The notes under the pieces were generated by a model. The model was not told the DNA's origin. It saw only the letters and a list, made by a program, of their open reading frames with translations, and made no database searches. DNA of 64,000 nt from Shewanella pealeana ATCC 700345 (lineage in GTDB: Bacteria > Pseudomonadota > Gammaproteobacteria > Enterobacterales > Shewanellaceae). The DNA is taken from positions 3,905,001-3,969,000 of the forward strand of contig NC_009901.1 of NCBI RefSeq assembly GCF_000018285.1, written 5' to 3'. Shown here one piece after another: positions 1-8,142 of the stretch. A program made the translations under genes and the position numbers. The first letter of the stretch is position 1; every line of letters starts with the position of its first letter.

Positions 1-190
1 TTCGCCCTGCTAGGAAAAGCAAAAGCCCGACCTACTACAAACACCACTTTTTCGGCTTTTCCCATCTTTTCTGTAAGCGTAGCGTTCCGTCTGTGACGTA
101 GTCACGTTCGCAAGGCCGTAGGCCGAACGTCTTTGCTCTTCCTAGAAGCTAGGACCTTTCTTGGCTTTTCCTCGCACCTTCTTTTCCTAT
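1..190. repeat. Degenerate dispersed repeat, copy 1 (cut by the left edge)
   Basis: This stretch shares short blocks with 39640-39930 and 41090-41370: cgccctgctaggaaa, aagcccgacct, gcagcgttccgt or its variant, gtagtcacgt, and ggccgtaggccg. The blocks come in the same order and orientation in all three places, with variable spacers rich in cttttcc. It contains small inverted repeats and no credible open reading frame. Its function is unknown; it resembles genus-specific intergenic repeats rather than an insertion sequence. Confidence 0.7.
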
Positions 191-258
191 ATTTCATTAA
201 AAATTTCGTCTATTTCGTCCGCAATAGCTAACAAAGATCACACTTTATGTTAGTCTTC

Positions 259-274
259 CGTGATTAGCATCACC
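259..274. promoter_or_regulatory. Candidate CRP site upstream of the malic enzyme gene
   Basis: The sequence cGTGAttagcaTCACc matches the TGTGA-N6-TCACA consensus at 8 of 10 positions and is an exact 14-bp palindrome-like dyad in its arms. It lies about 305 bases before the maeA start. A 266-bp MITE sits between the two, so it is uncertain whether the site still controls this gene. Confidence 0.4.
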
Positions 275-276
275 TG

Positions 277-546
277 TAATACCAATCAGTATATAGATTT
301 ACTCGCTCAGCGAGAATTTAGCGGTTCTGAGGCAAGGTGACGAATGAAGAGCATAGCTGTTCTACGGTCAAGTTCGTTAACGCAGCATCAGAGCAGCTAA
401 AACTCGTCATTCTGGAGCGTTTTTGGCTGCCTACTTCCACATTGAACAGCACCATAAGGGAATAATAGCTCTTTCGACTATTCACCTTGAAACAGTTTGC
501 CAAAAACCGCTCTGAGCAGATAAAGTTCTTATACTGATTGGTATTA
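277..546 (+). mobile_element. MITE-like element, copy 1
   Basis: The element has perfect 16-bp terminal inverted repeats, taataccaatcagtat at the left and atactgattggtatta at the right. The core between the ataccaat ends is 266 bases, the same length as the copy at 31133-31398. The interior is clearly similar to that copy and to the inverted copy at 24184-24462 (shared blocks include cgctcagcgaga, gaagagcatag, ctggagcgtttttggctgcc). It has no transposase gene. Short reading frames inside it (for example 318-503, minus strand) are by-products of the repeat. Ends next to TA suggest TA target use, which is inference. Confidence 0.88.
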
Positions 547-578
547 CTCTACTAACAAAAACAAAGAAAAGGTTTCCA

Positions 579-2267
579 ATGGACGATAACAAACGCCCGC
601 TCTATCTTCCTTTTGCCGGTCCAGCCATTCTTGAAGCACCTTTGATCAACAAAGGTAGCGCTTTCACCGACGAAGAACGGATATTTTTTAATCTCGAAGG
701 CCTACTGCCCCACGTCATCGAGACCATCGAAGAGCAAGCCTCTCGCGCTTATGATCAATACAAGAACTTCAGCAACGATCTCGACAAACATATCTACCTA
801 AGAAACATTCAAGACACCAACGAGACTCTCTATTATCGCCTGGTGCAAAACCACATTACCGAGATGATGCCTATCATCTACACCCCTACAGTGGGGATGG
901 CCTGTGAGCGTTTCTCTAAAGATTACCGTCGTAACCGTGGCCTGTTTATCTCTTACGCCAATAAAGACCGTATCGACGATATTCTTAATAACTCAACCCG
1001 CCAAAAAGTAAAAATCATCGTAGTGACCGACGGTGAGCGCATCTTAGGTCTAGGTGATCAAGGCATTGGTGGTATGGGGATCCCGATTGGTAAGTTATCT
1101 CTATACACCAGCTGTGGCGGTATTAGCCCGGCTTACACCTTGCCGATTACACTCGATGTAGGAACCGATAACCCACACCTACTCGAAGACCCTATGTACA
1201 TGGGGATGCGTAGCCCACGTATTGGCGGCGAAGAATACACAGAATTTGTAGAAGCCTTTATGCAAGCGGTTCACCGCCGCTGGCCCGACGCACTGATCCA
1301 GTTCGAAGACTTTGCTCAGAAGAACGCCATGCCACTGCTTGAGCGTTATAAAGATCAATACTGCTGCTTTAATGATGACATTCAAGGCACTGCCGCAGTA
1401 ACTGTTGGCTCACTGTTAGCAGCCTGTAAGGCGGCAAAAACACAGCTTAGCGAACAGCGCATCACCTTCTTAGGTGCAGGCTCAGCCGGTTGTGGTATTG
1501 CCGAGGCTATCGTGGCGCAGATGGTGTCTGAAGGGATTAGTGAAGCACAGGCACGCAAGCAAGTGTTTATGGTTGATCGCTGGGGCATGTTGCAATCAAA
1601 TATGCCTAACTTGCTACCGTTCCAGCAAAAGTTAGCGCAAAATTGTGATGACATTACCAGCTGGGATAATTTCAGCGACAACATCTCACTGCTGGATGTG
1701 GTAAACAATGCCAAGCCAACGGTATTGATTGGCGTTTCAGGCGCGCCGGGTCTGTTCACCGAAGAGATCATCAAGGCGATGCACAGCCATTGTAAGCGCC
1801 CAATCGTGTTCCCGTTGTCGAACCCAACTAGCCGCGTTGAAGCCACGCCGAAAGATATCCTACACTGGACCCAAGGCCAGGCGCTTGTAGCAACAGGTAG
1901 CCCGTTTGAGCCAGTAGTGGTTGACGATGTGACCTATGAAATTGCCCAGTGTAATAACAGTTATATCTTCCCAGGTATTGGCCTTGGCGTATTAGCCTCT
2001 GGGGCAAAACGTGTCAGCGACGCCATGTTGATGGCATCGAGCCGCGCGTTAGCCGAGTGTTCACCACTGGCGATTGACGGTGAAGGCTCACTGCTGCCAA
2101 AGCTTGAAGATATTCATAAGGTGAGTAAGCATATTGCGTTTGCCGTTGCCAGAACTGCAATTGAAGAAGGCCATGCGTTGCCAACAACCAATGAGTTGCT
2201 GACCTATGCGATTGAGGATAACTTCTGGACCGCAGAGTATCGTAGTTATAAACGAACTGCGTTCTAG
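579..2267 (+). CDS. maeA: NAD-dependent malic enzyme
   Basis: Oxidative decarboxylation of malate to pyruvate and CO2, with NAD the likely cofactor; cytosolic. The 562-residue length fits the bacterial MaeA/SfcA family. The N-terminal malic domain carries [22 protein letters not shown], and the active-site region reads [14 protein letters not shown] with the metal-binding segment [10 protein letters not shown] followed by FNDDIQGTA. The NAD-binding domain starts at [15 protein letters not shown]. The start is supported by an aaagaaaagg ribosome site. It is monocistronic, ending in a strong terminator. A CRP-like site lies upstream, separated from the gene by a MITE. Very sure of family; NAD rather than NADP preference is from family knowledge. 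Confidence 0.96.
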   Translation: MDDNKRPLYLPFAGPAILEAPLINKGSAFTDEERIFFNLEGLLPHVIETIEEQASRAYDQYKNFSNDLDKHIYLRNIQDTNETLYYRLVQNHITEMMPIIYTPTVGMACERFSKDYRRNRGLFISYANKDRIDDILNNSTRQKVKIIVVTDGERILGLGDQGIGGMGIPIGKLSLYTSCGGISPAYTLPITLDVGTDNPHLLEDPMYMGMRSPRIGGEEYTEFVEAFMQAVHRRWPDALIQFEDFAQKNAMPLLERYKDQYCCFNDDIQGTAAVTVGSLLAACKAAKTQLSEQRITFLGAGSAGCGIAEAIVAQMVSEGISEAQARKQVFMVDRWGMLQSNMPNLLPFQQKLAQNCDDITSWDNFSDNISLLDVVNNAKPTVLIGVSGAPGLFTEEIIKAMHSHCKRPIVFPLSNPTSRVEATPKDILHWTQGQALVATGSPFEPVVVDDVTYEIAQCNNSYIFPGIGLGVLASGAKRVSDAMLMASSRALAECSPLAIDGEGSLLPKLEDIHKVSKHIAFAVARTAIEEGHALPTTNELLTYAIEDNFWTAEYRSYKRTAF

Positions 2268-2311
2268 TTCTGAACGTTAGTATTCGCAACGTTCATTAGC
2301 GAAGTTGAAAC

Positions 2312-2340
2312 AAAAAGCAGTCATATTTGGCTGCTTTTTT
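2312..2340 (+). terminator. Rho-independent terminator of maeA
   Basis: The inverted repeat aaaagcag / ctgctttt with a 10-base loop is followed by a T run, starting 45 bases after the maeA stop codon. Confidence 0.85.
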
Positions 2341-2474
2341 GTTTTTTGGCTTTTGTGTTATCCGGTAGTTGGTTTGCTATCAAGCGCAGCTTGATTACTC
2401 CTCCTAATTGTTAGACGCTGTCTAACTTAAAGCTCAAGCGCCGCCTGATAGGTGGCAAAACCTCAACTGTTGAG

Positions 2475-3053
2475 CTAAACAAGTCTCCGTTCACTTGCCA
2501 CCTGACTGGCTACTCGGTAGAGCTTAGGTTTATTGTTATAGCCAACTGGACGGTTATAGGTGAGTACCGTCGACAGACACTTATGTACTTCGCTGTTTGG
2601 ATCGTTGGCATTGCCAAAAATGAGGGCATCGGCAGGACATACCGTGACGCAGGCTGGCTGTAGCCCCTCTGCAACACGGCTTTTCATGCAGAAATCGCAG
2701 TTATCAGTAGATTTGGCGTGCTTATTATAGAAACATCCCCCTGTAGGACAGGCGGCTACACACATTAAGCAGCCTTTGCAGCGGTCATGATTAAATGACA
2801 CTACACCATCCACTGTTTGACTAATCGCCCCATAAGGGCAGGCCTTGATGCAGGCGGGTCTGTCACACTGCTCGCAAGAGACTCGCAGATAACGATAGTG
2901 CAGTTCGCCATCGATAAGATATGGGCCCTTTACATCAATTGTGGCCCGGTTTTGATGATCGGCCAAATCGTTAGATGTGTTACAAGCAGCAGTGCAGGCA
3001 TGACAACCTATACAGCGATTTTCATCATGAATGAGTACATATTTTTCGTTCAT
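2475..3053 (-). CDS. psrB: Four-cluster ferredoxin subunit of a PsrAB/PhsAB-type molybdoenzyme
   Basis: Electron-transfer subunit expected to pass electrons to the catalytic protein encoded just upstream. At 192 residues it matches PsrB/PhsB length. It has four cysteine clusters: CIGCHACTAAC near residue 15, CEQCDRPACIKACP near residue 60, CKGCLMCVAACPTGGC near residue 92, and CDFCMKSRVAEGLQPACVTVCP near residue 120, enough for four [4Fe-4S] clusters. It has no signal peptide, as usual for a subunit exported with a Tat-bearing partner. It lies 83 bases after the A subunit on the same strand. No NrfD/PsrC membrane subunit follows. The symbol is by family; the substrate is not proven. Confidence 0.85.
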   Translation of the reverse strand: MNEKYVLIHDENRCIGCHACTAACNTSNDLADHQNRATIDVKGPYLIDGELHYRYLRVSCEQCDRPACIKACPYGAISQTVDGVVSFNHDRCKGCLMCVAACPTGGCFYNKHAKSTDNCDFCMKSRVAEGLQPACVTVCPADALIFGNANDPNSEVHKCLSTVLTYNRPVGYNNKPKLYRVASQVASERRLV

Positions 3054-3136
3054 TGCGTTCCCCCCACTCTACTCCAACACATACTGTTGCCTTGGTTGAA
3101 GTAAAGTAGCTCCTTGTTAGTTTAACTAAATACACA

Positions 3137-5407
3137 TTACACACGTCTGATAGTGACGCCCGTGGTATGAACATTACTGCCTGTAATGGCTGCGGTAGCA
3201 TGGGGTAACAAAGCGCCGCAATGCACTCCTTTACCGAAGGCCCGTGTGAGTTCTTGGTTCTTACTGCCAAAACCCATATGTGCGAAAACGGTATCTTTGC
3301 GGATCCCAAGCGTTACCTTGGCTGTACCTTGCTCCTCTCCCACCTGACTAGTGATGGTGATGCTATCACCATCACTTATCCCGAGTTTGGCAGCAGTGTC
3401 TGGATGGATCCAGACAGGGTTATCTGGCTGCAAGTCGTAAAGCAGTGGGATATTTTGAGTAGCTGCGTTGGTATGCAATGCAGACTTTCCTTGAATAAAG
3501 TACAGCTCACCAGGCTGCTTTAGCGTCACGGGGCGGTAGCTAATCACACTGCGGCCTGGGGCTATCTTTTCGAGACTAGGAGAGCTCAATTCAATCTTGC
3601 CACTTGGAGTCGTGAATTGGAGCTGATGACCGTAGTCGCCACGCTCTGAGACAGGCTGCGCATTAGGATAGTGCTGGCGAAACTTCGCCACCATATCTGG
3701 TTCTCGCATCAACAGTGGGATGCCAAATGAGAGGTAACCTTCTTTTCTAAGTTGCGGTAATAATTCCGGGTTGTTTGCAACCTGACGCTGTTGATAGTCA
3801 GCAATATCTTGCCAAGGAAAAAATTGTCCCAGCGCCATTGCGTCAGCGATCTCTTTAAATATTTGCCAACTTGGTCGAGTGTTACCTATGGTATCGGTTG
3901 CTTGCTGACGCAAGGCGTAGGCTGGGCTCTTAGCAGAATAGTCACTGATGTCTTCGTCACGCTCAAGATAAGTGGACTCAGGCAGAACAACGTCGGCATA
4001 GGCCGCGCTCTCGCTAATATATACGTCACAGGCGACAACAAAATCCATCGCCTCGAGTGCTTTTTGAACTTGGGTTCGATCGGTGACGGTTTGCACAGGG
4101 TTAGAACGTGACATCACCCATGCCTTTATCGCGTAGGGCTGTTGCTGCAAGGCAGCAGGGATAATAGATTGATAGAGCCCACCCGCTTTGGCAGCATACT
4201 TAAACTGGGCTTGGGCTAAATCGATACGTGGTAACACTGGGGTTGGTAAACCTTCTACTTTTATTTTTTCGAGTGATGGGGCTACCGCTTCGCCAGCAAG
4301 TTTGTTGTACAGCTTAGAATTCTTAGCGAAATACACACCTCCTTTACGTTCAATATTACCCAGCAGCACGTTTATGGCATAGATACCACGCCGAAGATCG
4401 AACTCTTCAGGTGTAAAGGTGCAGCGATGGCCATGGTCCGCTATCGCTGCGGGGGCGGCTGCGGCGAGTTCTCGGGCGATACGACGAATGTCGCCAGCTG
4501 AAATCCCGCATACCTCACTTGCCCACTCAGGGCTGTATCGCGCCATCGAAGTCGCAAAATCCTCGAAGCCACTAACATATTGCTGAACAAAAGATTCATC
4601 GTACAACTGCTCTTCTATTAATACATGACTCAGAGCGAGTACAACGGCAATGTCTGTGCCGGGTTTAATGGCATGCCATTCATCTGCTTTGTCAGCCATC
4701 ACCGATAATCTAGGCTCAAACACCACGACCTTGACCGTGCCTTTTTCCTGTGCCGCCAACAAGCCTCGGGTCATTGACATATTGACCCCTTCATACAGGT
4801 TATGACCGAAGTTAAGTATGTATTTGCTGTTTTCTAAATCCAGCTTAAGCTCATTGCCGAACATCACCTTGGCGGCAACCGCATAGGAGATCGGACATGT
4901 TGAGCCGTGTGAAAAGATATTTGGGGTGCCAATGGCTTTACCAAAGTGAAAGGCATGATTGGATAATGAGCCAGATTTACTCGAGACTGCGATTGCTTCT
5001 GGTCCGTATTGGTCACGCACTTGATTTAGGTTAACCGCAATAAGTTGGTATGCTTCTTCCCACTCAATTTCCTGCCACTGCCCCGAACCTCGAGGTCCGG
5101 TTCGCTTAATCGGTTTTACCAATCGATGAGGATCATTGAGCAGCTTGCTACCTGATGTACCTCTTGCGCATACCTTACCGCCAAAGCTCTTAGCGTTCAG
5201 GTTCCCCCGAATGAATAACTTGCCCAGTCTGCTTTCAACGGTAATGGGACACCGAGTTGAACACATTTCGCAGATACTGTTTATTTCTTTAATAAATGGC
5301 GTTGCTGGTGTTAATATTTTACTTTGCGCCCCTAACGTTCCGGGGGCATAAACTGTTATAGCGCAAAAGGCGCTACCTTTTGCCAAAAAATCGCGGCGAG
5401 ACAACAT
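3137..5407 (-). CDS. psrA: Tat-exported molybdopterin oxidoreductase, PsrA/PhsA/ArrA type
   Basis: Catalytic subunit of a periplasmic respiratory reductase, probably for polysulfide, thiosulfate or another sulfur or metalloid oxyanion. The N-terminus MLSRRDFLAKGSAF is a Tat signal. Residues about 46-82 hold the [4Fe-4S] motif C-x2-C-x3-C with a distant C (ICEMCSTRCP then KVCARGTSG). HGSTCPISYA near residue 168 offers a cysteine in the position that ligates molybdenum in sulfur-compound reductases. The C-terminal dinucleotide-binding domain starts near residue 640 (YFIQGKSALHTNAATQNIP). Length 756 is close to PsrA and shorter than typical ArrA. The start follows a gagagg ribosome site. An FNR-like box lies about 110 bases upstream. 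Confidence 0.85.
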   Translation of the reverse strand: MLSRRDFLAKGSAFCAITVYAPGTLGAQSKILTPATPFIKEINSICEMCSTRCPITVESRLGKLFIRGNLNAKSFGGKVCARGTSGSKLLNDPHRLVKPIKRTGPRGSGQWQEIEWEEAYQLIAVNLNQVRDQYGPEAIAVSSKSGSLSNHAFHFGKAIGTPNIFSHGSTCPISYAVAAKVMFGNELKLDLENSKYILNFGHNLYEGVNMSMTRGLLAAQEKGTVKVVVFEPRLSVMADKADEWHAIKPGTDIAVVLALSHVLIEEQLYDESFVQQYVSGFEDFATSMARYSPEWASEVCGISAGDIRRIARELAAAAPAAIADHGHRCTFTPEEFDLRRGIYAINVLLGNIERKGGVYFAKNSKLYNKLAGEAVAPSLEKIKVEGLPTPVLPRIDLAQAQFKYAAKAGGLYQSIIPAALQQQPYAIKAWVMSRSNPVQTVTDRTQVQKALEAMDFVVACDVYISESAAYADVVLPESTYLERDEDISDYSAKSPAYALRQQATDTIGNTRPSWQIFKEIADAMALGQFFPWQDIADYQQRQVANNPELLPQLRKEGYLSFGIPLLMREPDMVAKFRQHYPNAQPVSERGDYGHQLQFTTPSGKIELSSPSLEKIAPGRSVISYRPVTLKQPGELYFIQGKSALHTNAATQNIPLLYDLQPDNPVWIHPDTAAKLGISDGDSITITSQVGEEQGTAKVTLGIRKDTVFAHMGFGSKNQELTRAFGKGVHCGALLPHATAAITGSNVHTTGVTIRRV

Positions 5408-5517
5408 GTTCTTACCTCTCTTTTCACGTTTATAACCATCAGATTTAAAAGAAATTATTTTTTATACGAAGAGAAGCCGGCTGTACGCATAGTACGCCTG
5501 CCCCAATCAAACAAAGC

Positions 5518-5531
5518 ATGATTAAGATCAA
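5518..5531. promoter_or_regulatory. Candidate FNR/EtrA box upstream of the reductase genes
   Basis: ATGATtaagATCAA matches the FNR consensus TTGAT-N4-ATCAA at 9 of 10 positions. It lies about 110 bases upstream of the psrA-like start. Anaerobic activation by the FNR homologue EtrA would suit a respiratory reductase. A second dyad, tgtgaatcaca, lies about 20 bases farther from the gene. Confidence 0.5.
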
Positions 5532-5649
5532 TAAATCAGATGTATTTAGATGTGAATCACATATGATAAGTTGTGATTTAGATCCGAACACAACTAAAAA
5601 TTGTGATCGAAAATAAAAACACCGCTACAGAGATGCCATCATCTCCCCC

Positions 5650-6850
5650 CCGCTCACAGCAAGCTAATCGCCTTATTCGTTAATGCTATCGATGTAACGC
5701 GCAAATAGGCCTATAACAAATGAGCTATAGATGGGTTCTTATAGGCAAGGCCGCTTTTCAGGTGAGCATAAAACCCATTGACTCAAGGCTATGAATGATG
5801 AAATTTAAGATGAATCTTAACAAGGCTAAGAGGTTTTCTTGAAATTATGTCTTTATCGTGACGCGCTAAATCCTGAACACAAAACCATAAAACTTTTAGA
5901 TATATATCACATAAAAAATATTGCAAACCGGCAAAAAGATCCATATCTCTGCCATCGACACTGAGATGACGCCAAAAAGTAACAGAACATGTGGGCTCAG
6001 AGTCTGATGGATCCCCACGAATTTAATAGTATGCTTGTGGTTTCCGAACTAAGCCTTGTAGTGTCTTGAGAGCTATCTGCCAATGCGATTTCAACCGCTT
6101 CAAGTTCTTATCTTTGTATGCTCTCAAACCTATAAATTGGTTTGAGAGTACATTGCGGTGCTTTAATGAATTCGCCTGATAAAAGATAGGACAGGCATAA
6201 CTTTTGCTCCCTGTGCCTTTAACCATAACGTTAAAACTTACTGACTCCTCAGACTTACAGGAAACACCAGTTCCCCATCGGAGTTGCCGAAGTGCGTTGG
6301 AAGCTCTATATAAACCAGAGTTGCGTGATATCCACACGGACGTGGGCGTAGCTTTCGCGGGGTAGGCCGCTCCTAGGCATCCCTGCCATCACGGCATTTG
6401 TGAATCCATTCACATCAGATGCCCCATCGGAAGCGTTAGCAATTTATCCATAAGCATGAGGCCCGTATCTAATGAATATAACTCCGTCCGGTTATACACT
6501 GTTGCCCCCTCTTGGCCGTAAAATAATTGGGTCAGAGTAAACTAAACAATTCACTCCGAATCCCCAGAGTTATGCTTGTCTAACCCCGTGTAAATACGGC
6601 CGTGACCGTCAATCTTCTGGTGAGAGATAACGAAGTTATCAAGCTCTCGAACGAGAGGCATGGATGCCGAACTGGCTTTTAAACATGGAAGTTGTTTGTC
6701 ATGGCCGAGCTTCCAGGGATGGACTTGCTGCGTGTCACGGCAGTGTCTGCACATACGCAGGCCATTGGAACCACCGCTGCTGGATCCTACTCGCAGCCTA
6801 AAAATACCTCCCTATCTACACGAAGATAAAAAGTTGCTATATCTGCTAGC
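5650..6850. other. 1.2-kb region with no credible gene; possible decayed mobile or repeat sequence
   Basis: No reading frame here has a convincing domain, ribosome site or codon pattern; frames at 6023-6337 and 6551-6754 (both minus) are the longest and I do not recognise them. What can be seen: a perfect hairpin tgtgaatccattcaca at 6399-6414; a 10-base direct repeat ccccatcgga at 6273-6282 and 6422-6431; a GC-rich stretch at 6340-6440 unlike its AT-rich surroundings; and aattgggtcagagtaaac at about 6526, a phrase I associate from memory with ends of REP-associated or IS200-like elements. It may be the debris of an element. I cannot name it. Confidence 0.4.
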
Positions 6851-6853
6851 AAC

Positions 6854-6886
6854 AAAAAAGGCTACAGAAACCCTGTAGCCTTTTTG
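6854..6886 (-). terminator. Terminator of the hypothetical gene at 6915
   Basis: aaaaaggctacag / ctgtagccttttt is a perfect 13-bp stem with a 5-base loop, with T runs on either strand. It lies 29 bases after the stop codon of the minus-strand gene. Confidence 0.85.
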
Positions 6887-6914
6887 ATTAAACTTTTTAG
6901 CAAAAAGCTAAACC

Positions 6915-7352
6915 TTATTTGCCAGCAATCACTGTTTTGATGCTATTAAGCATCGAACGGTCAGTTCGGGCTTTCTTCAACTTACGTACGCTTTCTTTAA
7001 GCGAAGCATCTGCTAGTCGAGTGAAGATACCGTTGTACTCTTTCTCGGCGATCTCATCGTCAGTTTCAGCCATCTCTGCAATATCTTGGGCTACGCGGCT
7101 TAATTGGAACCAAGCATTCGCAATGTAGAAACCGTGGAAGTCTTCTCTCGGTAATAGGCCCTTAGCACTGGCTGGTAGTGCATCCCAACCGGCGCTGAAC
7201 TTAAGGTCGGTATCTTCGATTAGCTCGTTGCAAAGGTTGGCGTAAGCTTCGAACAATCCCTCTGGAATGTCGTTCATCGGCATTACTGTGTTACATACAT
7301 TCAGCGCTACTTGCTCAGCACGATCTCTATAAGCTTGAGTTACTTCTGTCAT
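6915..7352 (-). CDS. Conserved hypothetical protein (DUF3069-like)
   Basis: A 145-residue soluble, acidic, helix-rich protein with no signal peptide or membrane segment. I chose the internal ATG (MTEVTQAYRDRAEQ) because it follows agagagaaagtg, while the longer 162-residue frame begins with a basic 17-residue tail without a good ribosome site. The middle (FHGFYIANAWFQLSRVAQDIAEMAETDDEIAEKEY) looks like paired helices. Family assignment to DUF3069 is from memory and uncertain. It stands alone, ending in a strong terminator. The function is unknown. Confidence 0.7.
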   Translation of the reverse strand: MTEVTQAYRDRAEQVALNVCNTVMPMNDIPEGLFEAYANLCNELIEDTDLKFSAGWDALPASAKGLLPREDFHGFYIANAWFQLSRVAQDIAEMAETDDEIAEKEYNGIFTRLADASLKESVRKLKKARTDRSMLNSIKTVIAGK

Positions 7353-7432
7353 CACTTTCTCTCTACAAATATATCTAAAAACAGTTCGGTTAGATGACGC
7401 CATATAGCGCCTATCTCAATTCAATTGCTAGG

Positions 7433-7957
7433 TTAAAATTTGCCGCTTACGTATAAGCCATAATTACCATTACCGACGATTGGCGTTACCGTAATACCTT
7501 TATAAGGGTCGGTAAAGTATAGCCCAGACAATATGCCAATTGCCGCGCCAGCTAACACGTCTTCAACGTGGTGCTTGTCGCTTTCAACTCGGGTATAGCC
7601 TACATAAGCAGCGCCAATATAAGCGGGGATAGCCCACTGCCAACCATAACGCTGCTGCACAAATGTAGCTGCGGCAAAGCTGTCGGCGGTGTGACCTGAC
7701 GGAAACGAGTCATCACCTGAGCCATCGGGTCTGTCTTTATCTACCGTGTATTTAAGGCCTTCTACCACTAAACGAGAAACCACACCGGTTTTGGCTAGCT
7801 GCCAAGCCCCTTCATAGCCATCTTCATAAATAAGCGAACCACCCAGCGCAGCGGCTGGAATAAGCAGGTGCAATACATCACCAGACCTTTCTAAATCCGA
7901 TGCGGCGGAAGTTGACCAACTTGCCAGTAAAAGTAAACAAGCAAAAAACTTTTTCAT
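7433..7957 (-). CDS. PAP2-family membrane-associated or periplasmic phosphatase
   Basis: Acid phosphatase/lipid phosphatase of the PAP2 superfamily. The three family motifs are visible: KYTVDKDRPDG (K-x6-RP), SFPSGHTADS (PSGH), and TRVESDKHHVEDVLAG (SR-x5-H-x3-D with a variant first part). The start at MKKFFACLLLLASWSTSAA gives a clean signal peptide ending near residue 19 and follows acagg at about 8 bases; a longer start six codons upstream is less likely. At about 174 residues it is a minimal PAP2 protein. The substrate (lipid phosphate, undecaprenyl pyrophosphate or soluble phosphoester) cannot be told. Confidence 0.88.
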   Translation of the reverse strand: MKKFFACLLLLASWSTSAASDLERSGDVLHLLIPAAALGGSLIYEDGYEGAWQLAKTGVVSRLVVEGLKYTVDKDRPDGSGDDSFPSGHTADSFAAATFVQQRYGWQWAIPAYIGAAYVGYTRVESDKHHVEDVLAGAAIGILSGLYFTDPYKGITVTPIVGNGNYGLYVSGKF

Positions 7958-8142
7958 AGGAAAGACCTGTGTCATGAGCCATTAGAGGGCGTTGTTATAC
8001 AGGCACAATGTGGTAAATGCAAAAACTTGTGAAAGCGATTCAATTTTAAGCACTCAACATATAAAAACTTAGTTAACAAAAACCCTTATCGTGTATTCTA
8101 ATGGCCGAATATAAAAAATTTTGATACCAAAAATAAACGTAA

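Noticed and set aside
318..503. 61-codon minus-strand frame
   Set aside because: It lies wholly inside MITE copy 1, and the copy at 24184 has a similar frame. The frame follows the repeat, not a gene.
6023..6337. 104-codon frame on the minus strand
   Set aside because: No recognisable domain, no ribosome site and low-quality composition; treated as part of an unexplained non-coding region.
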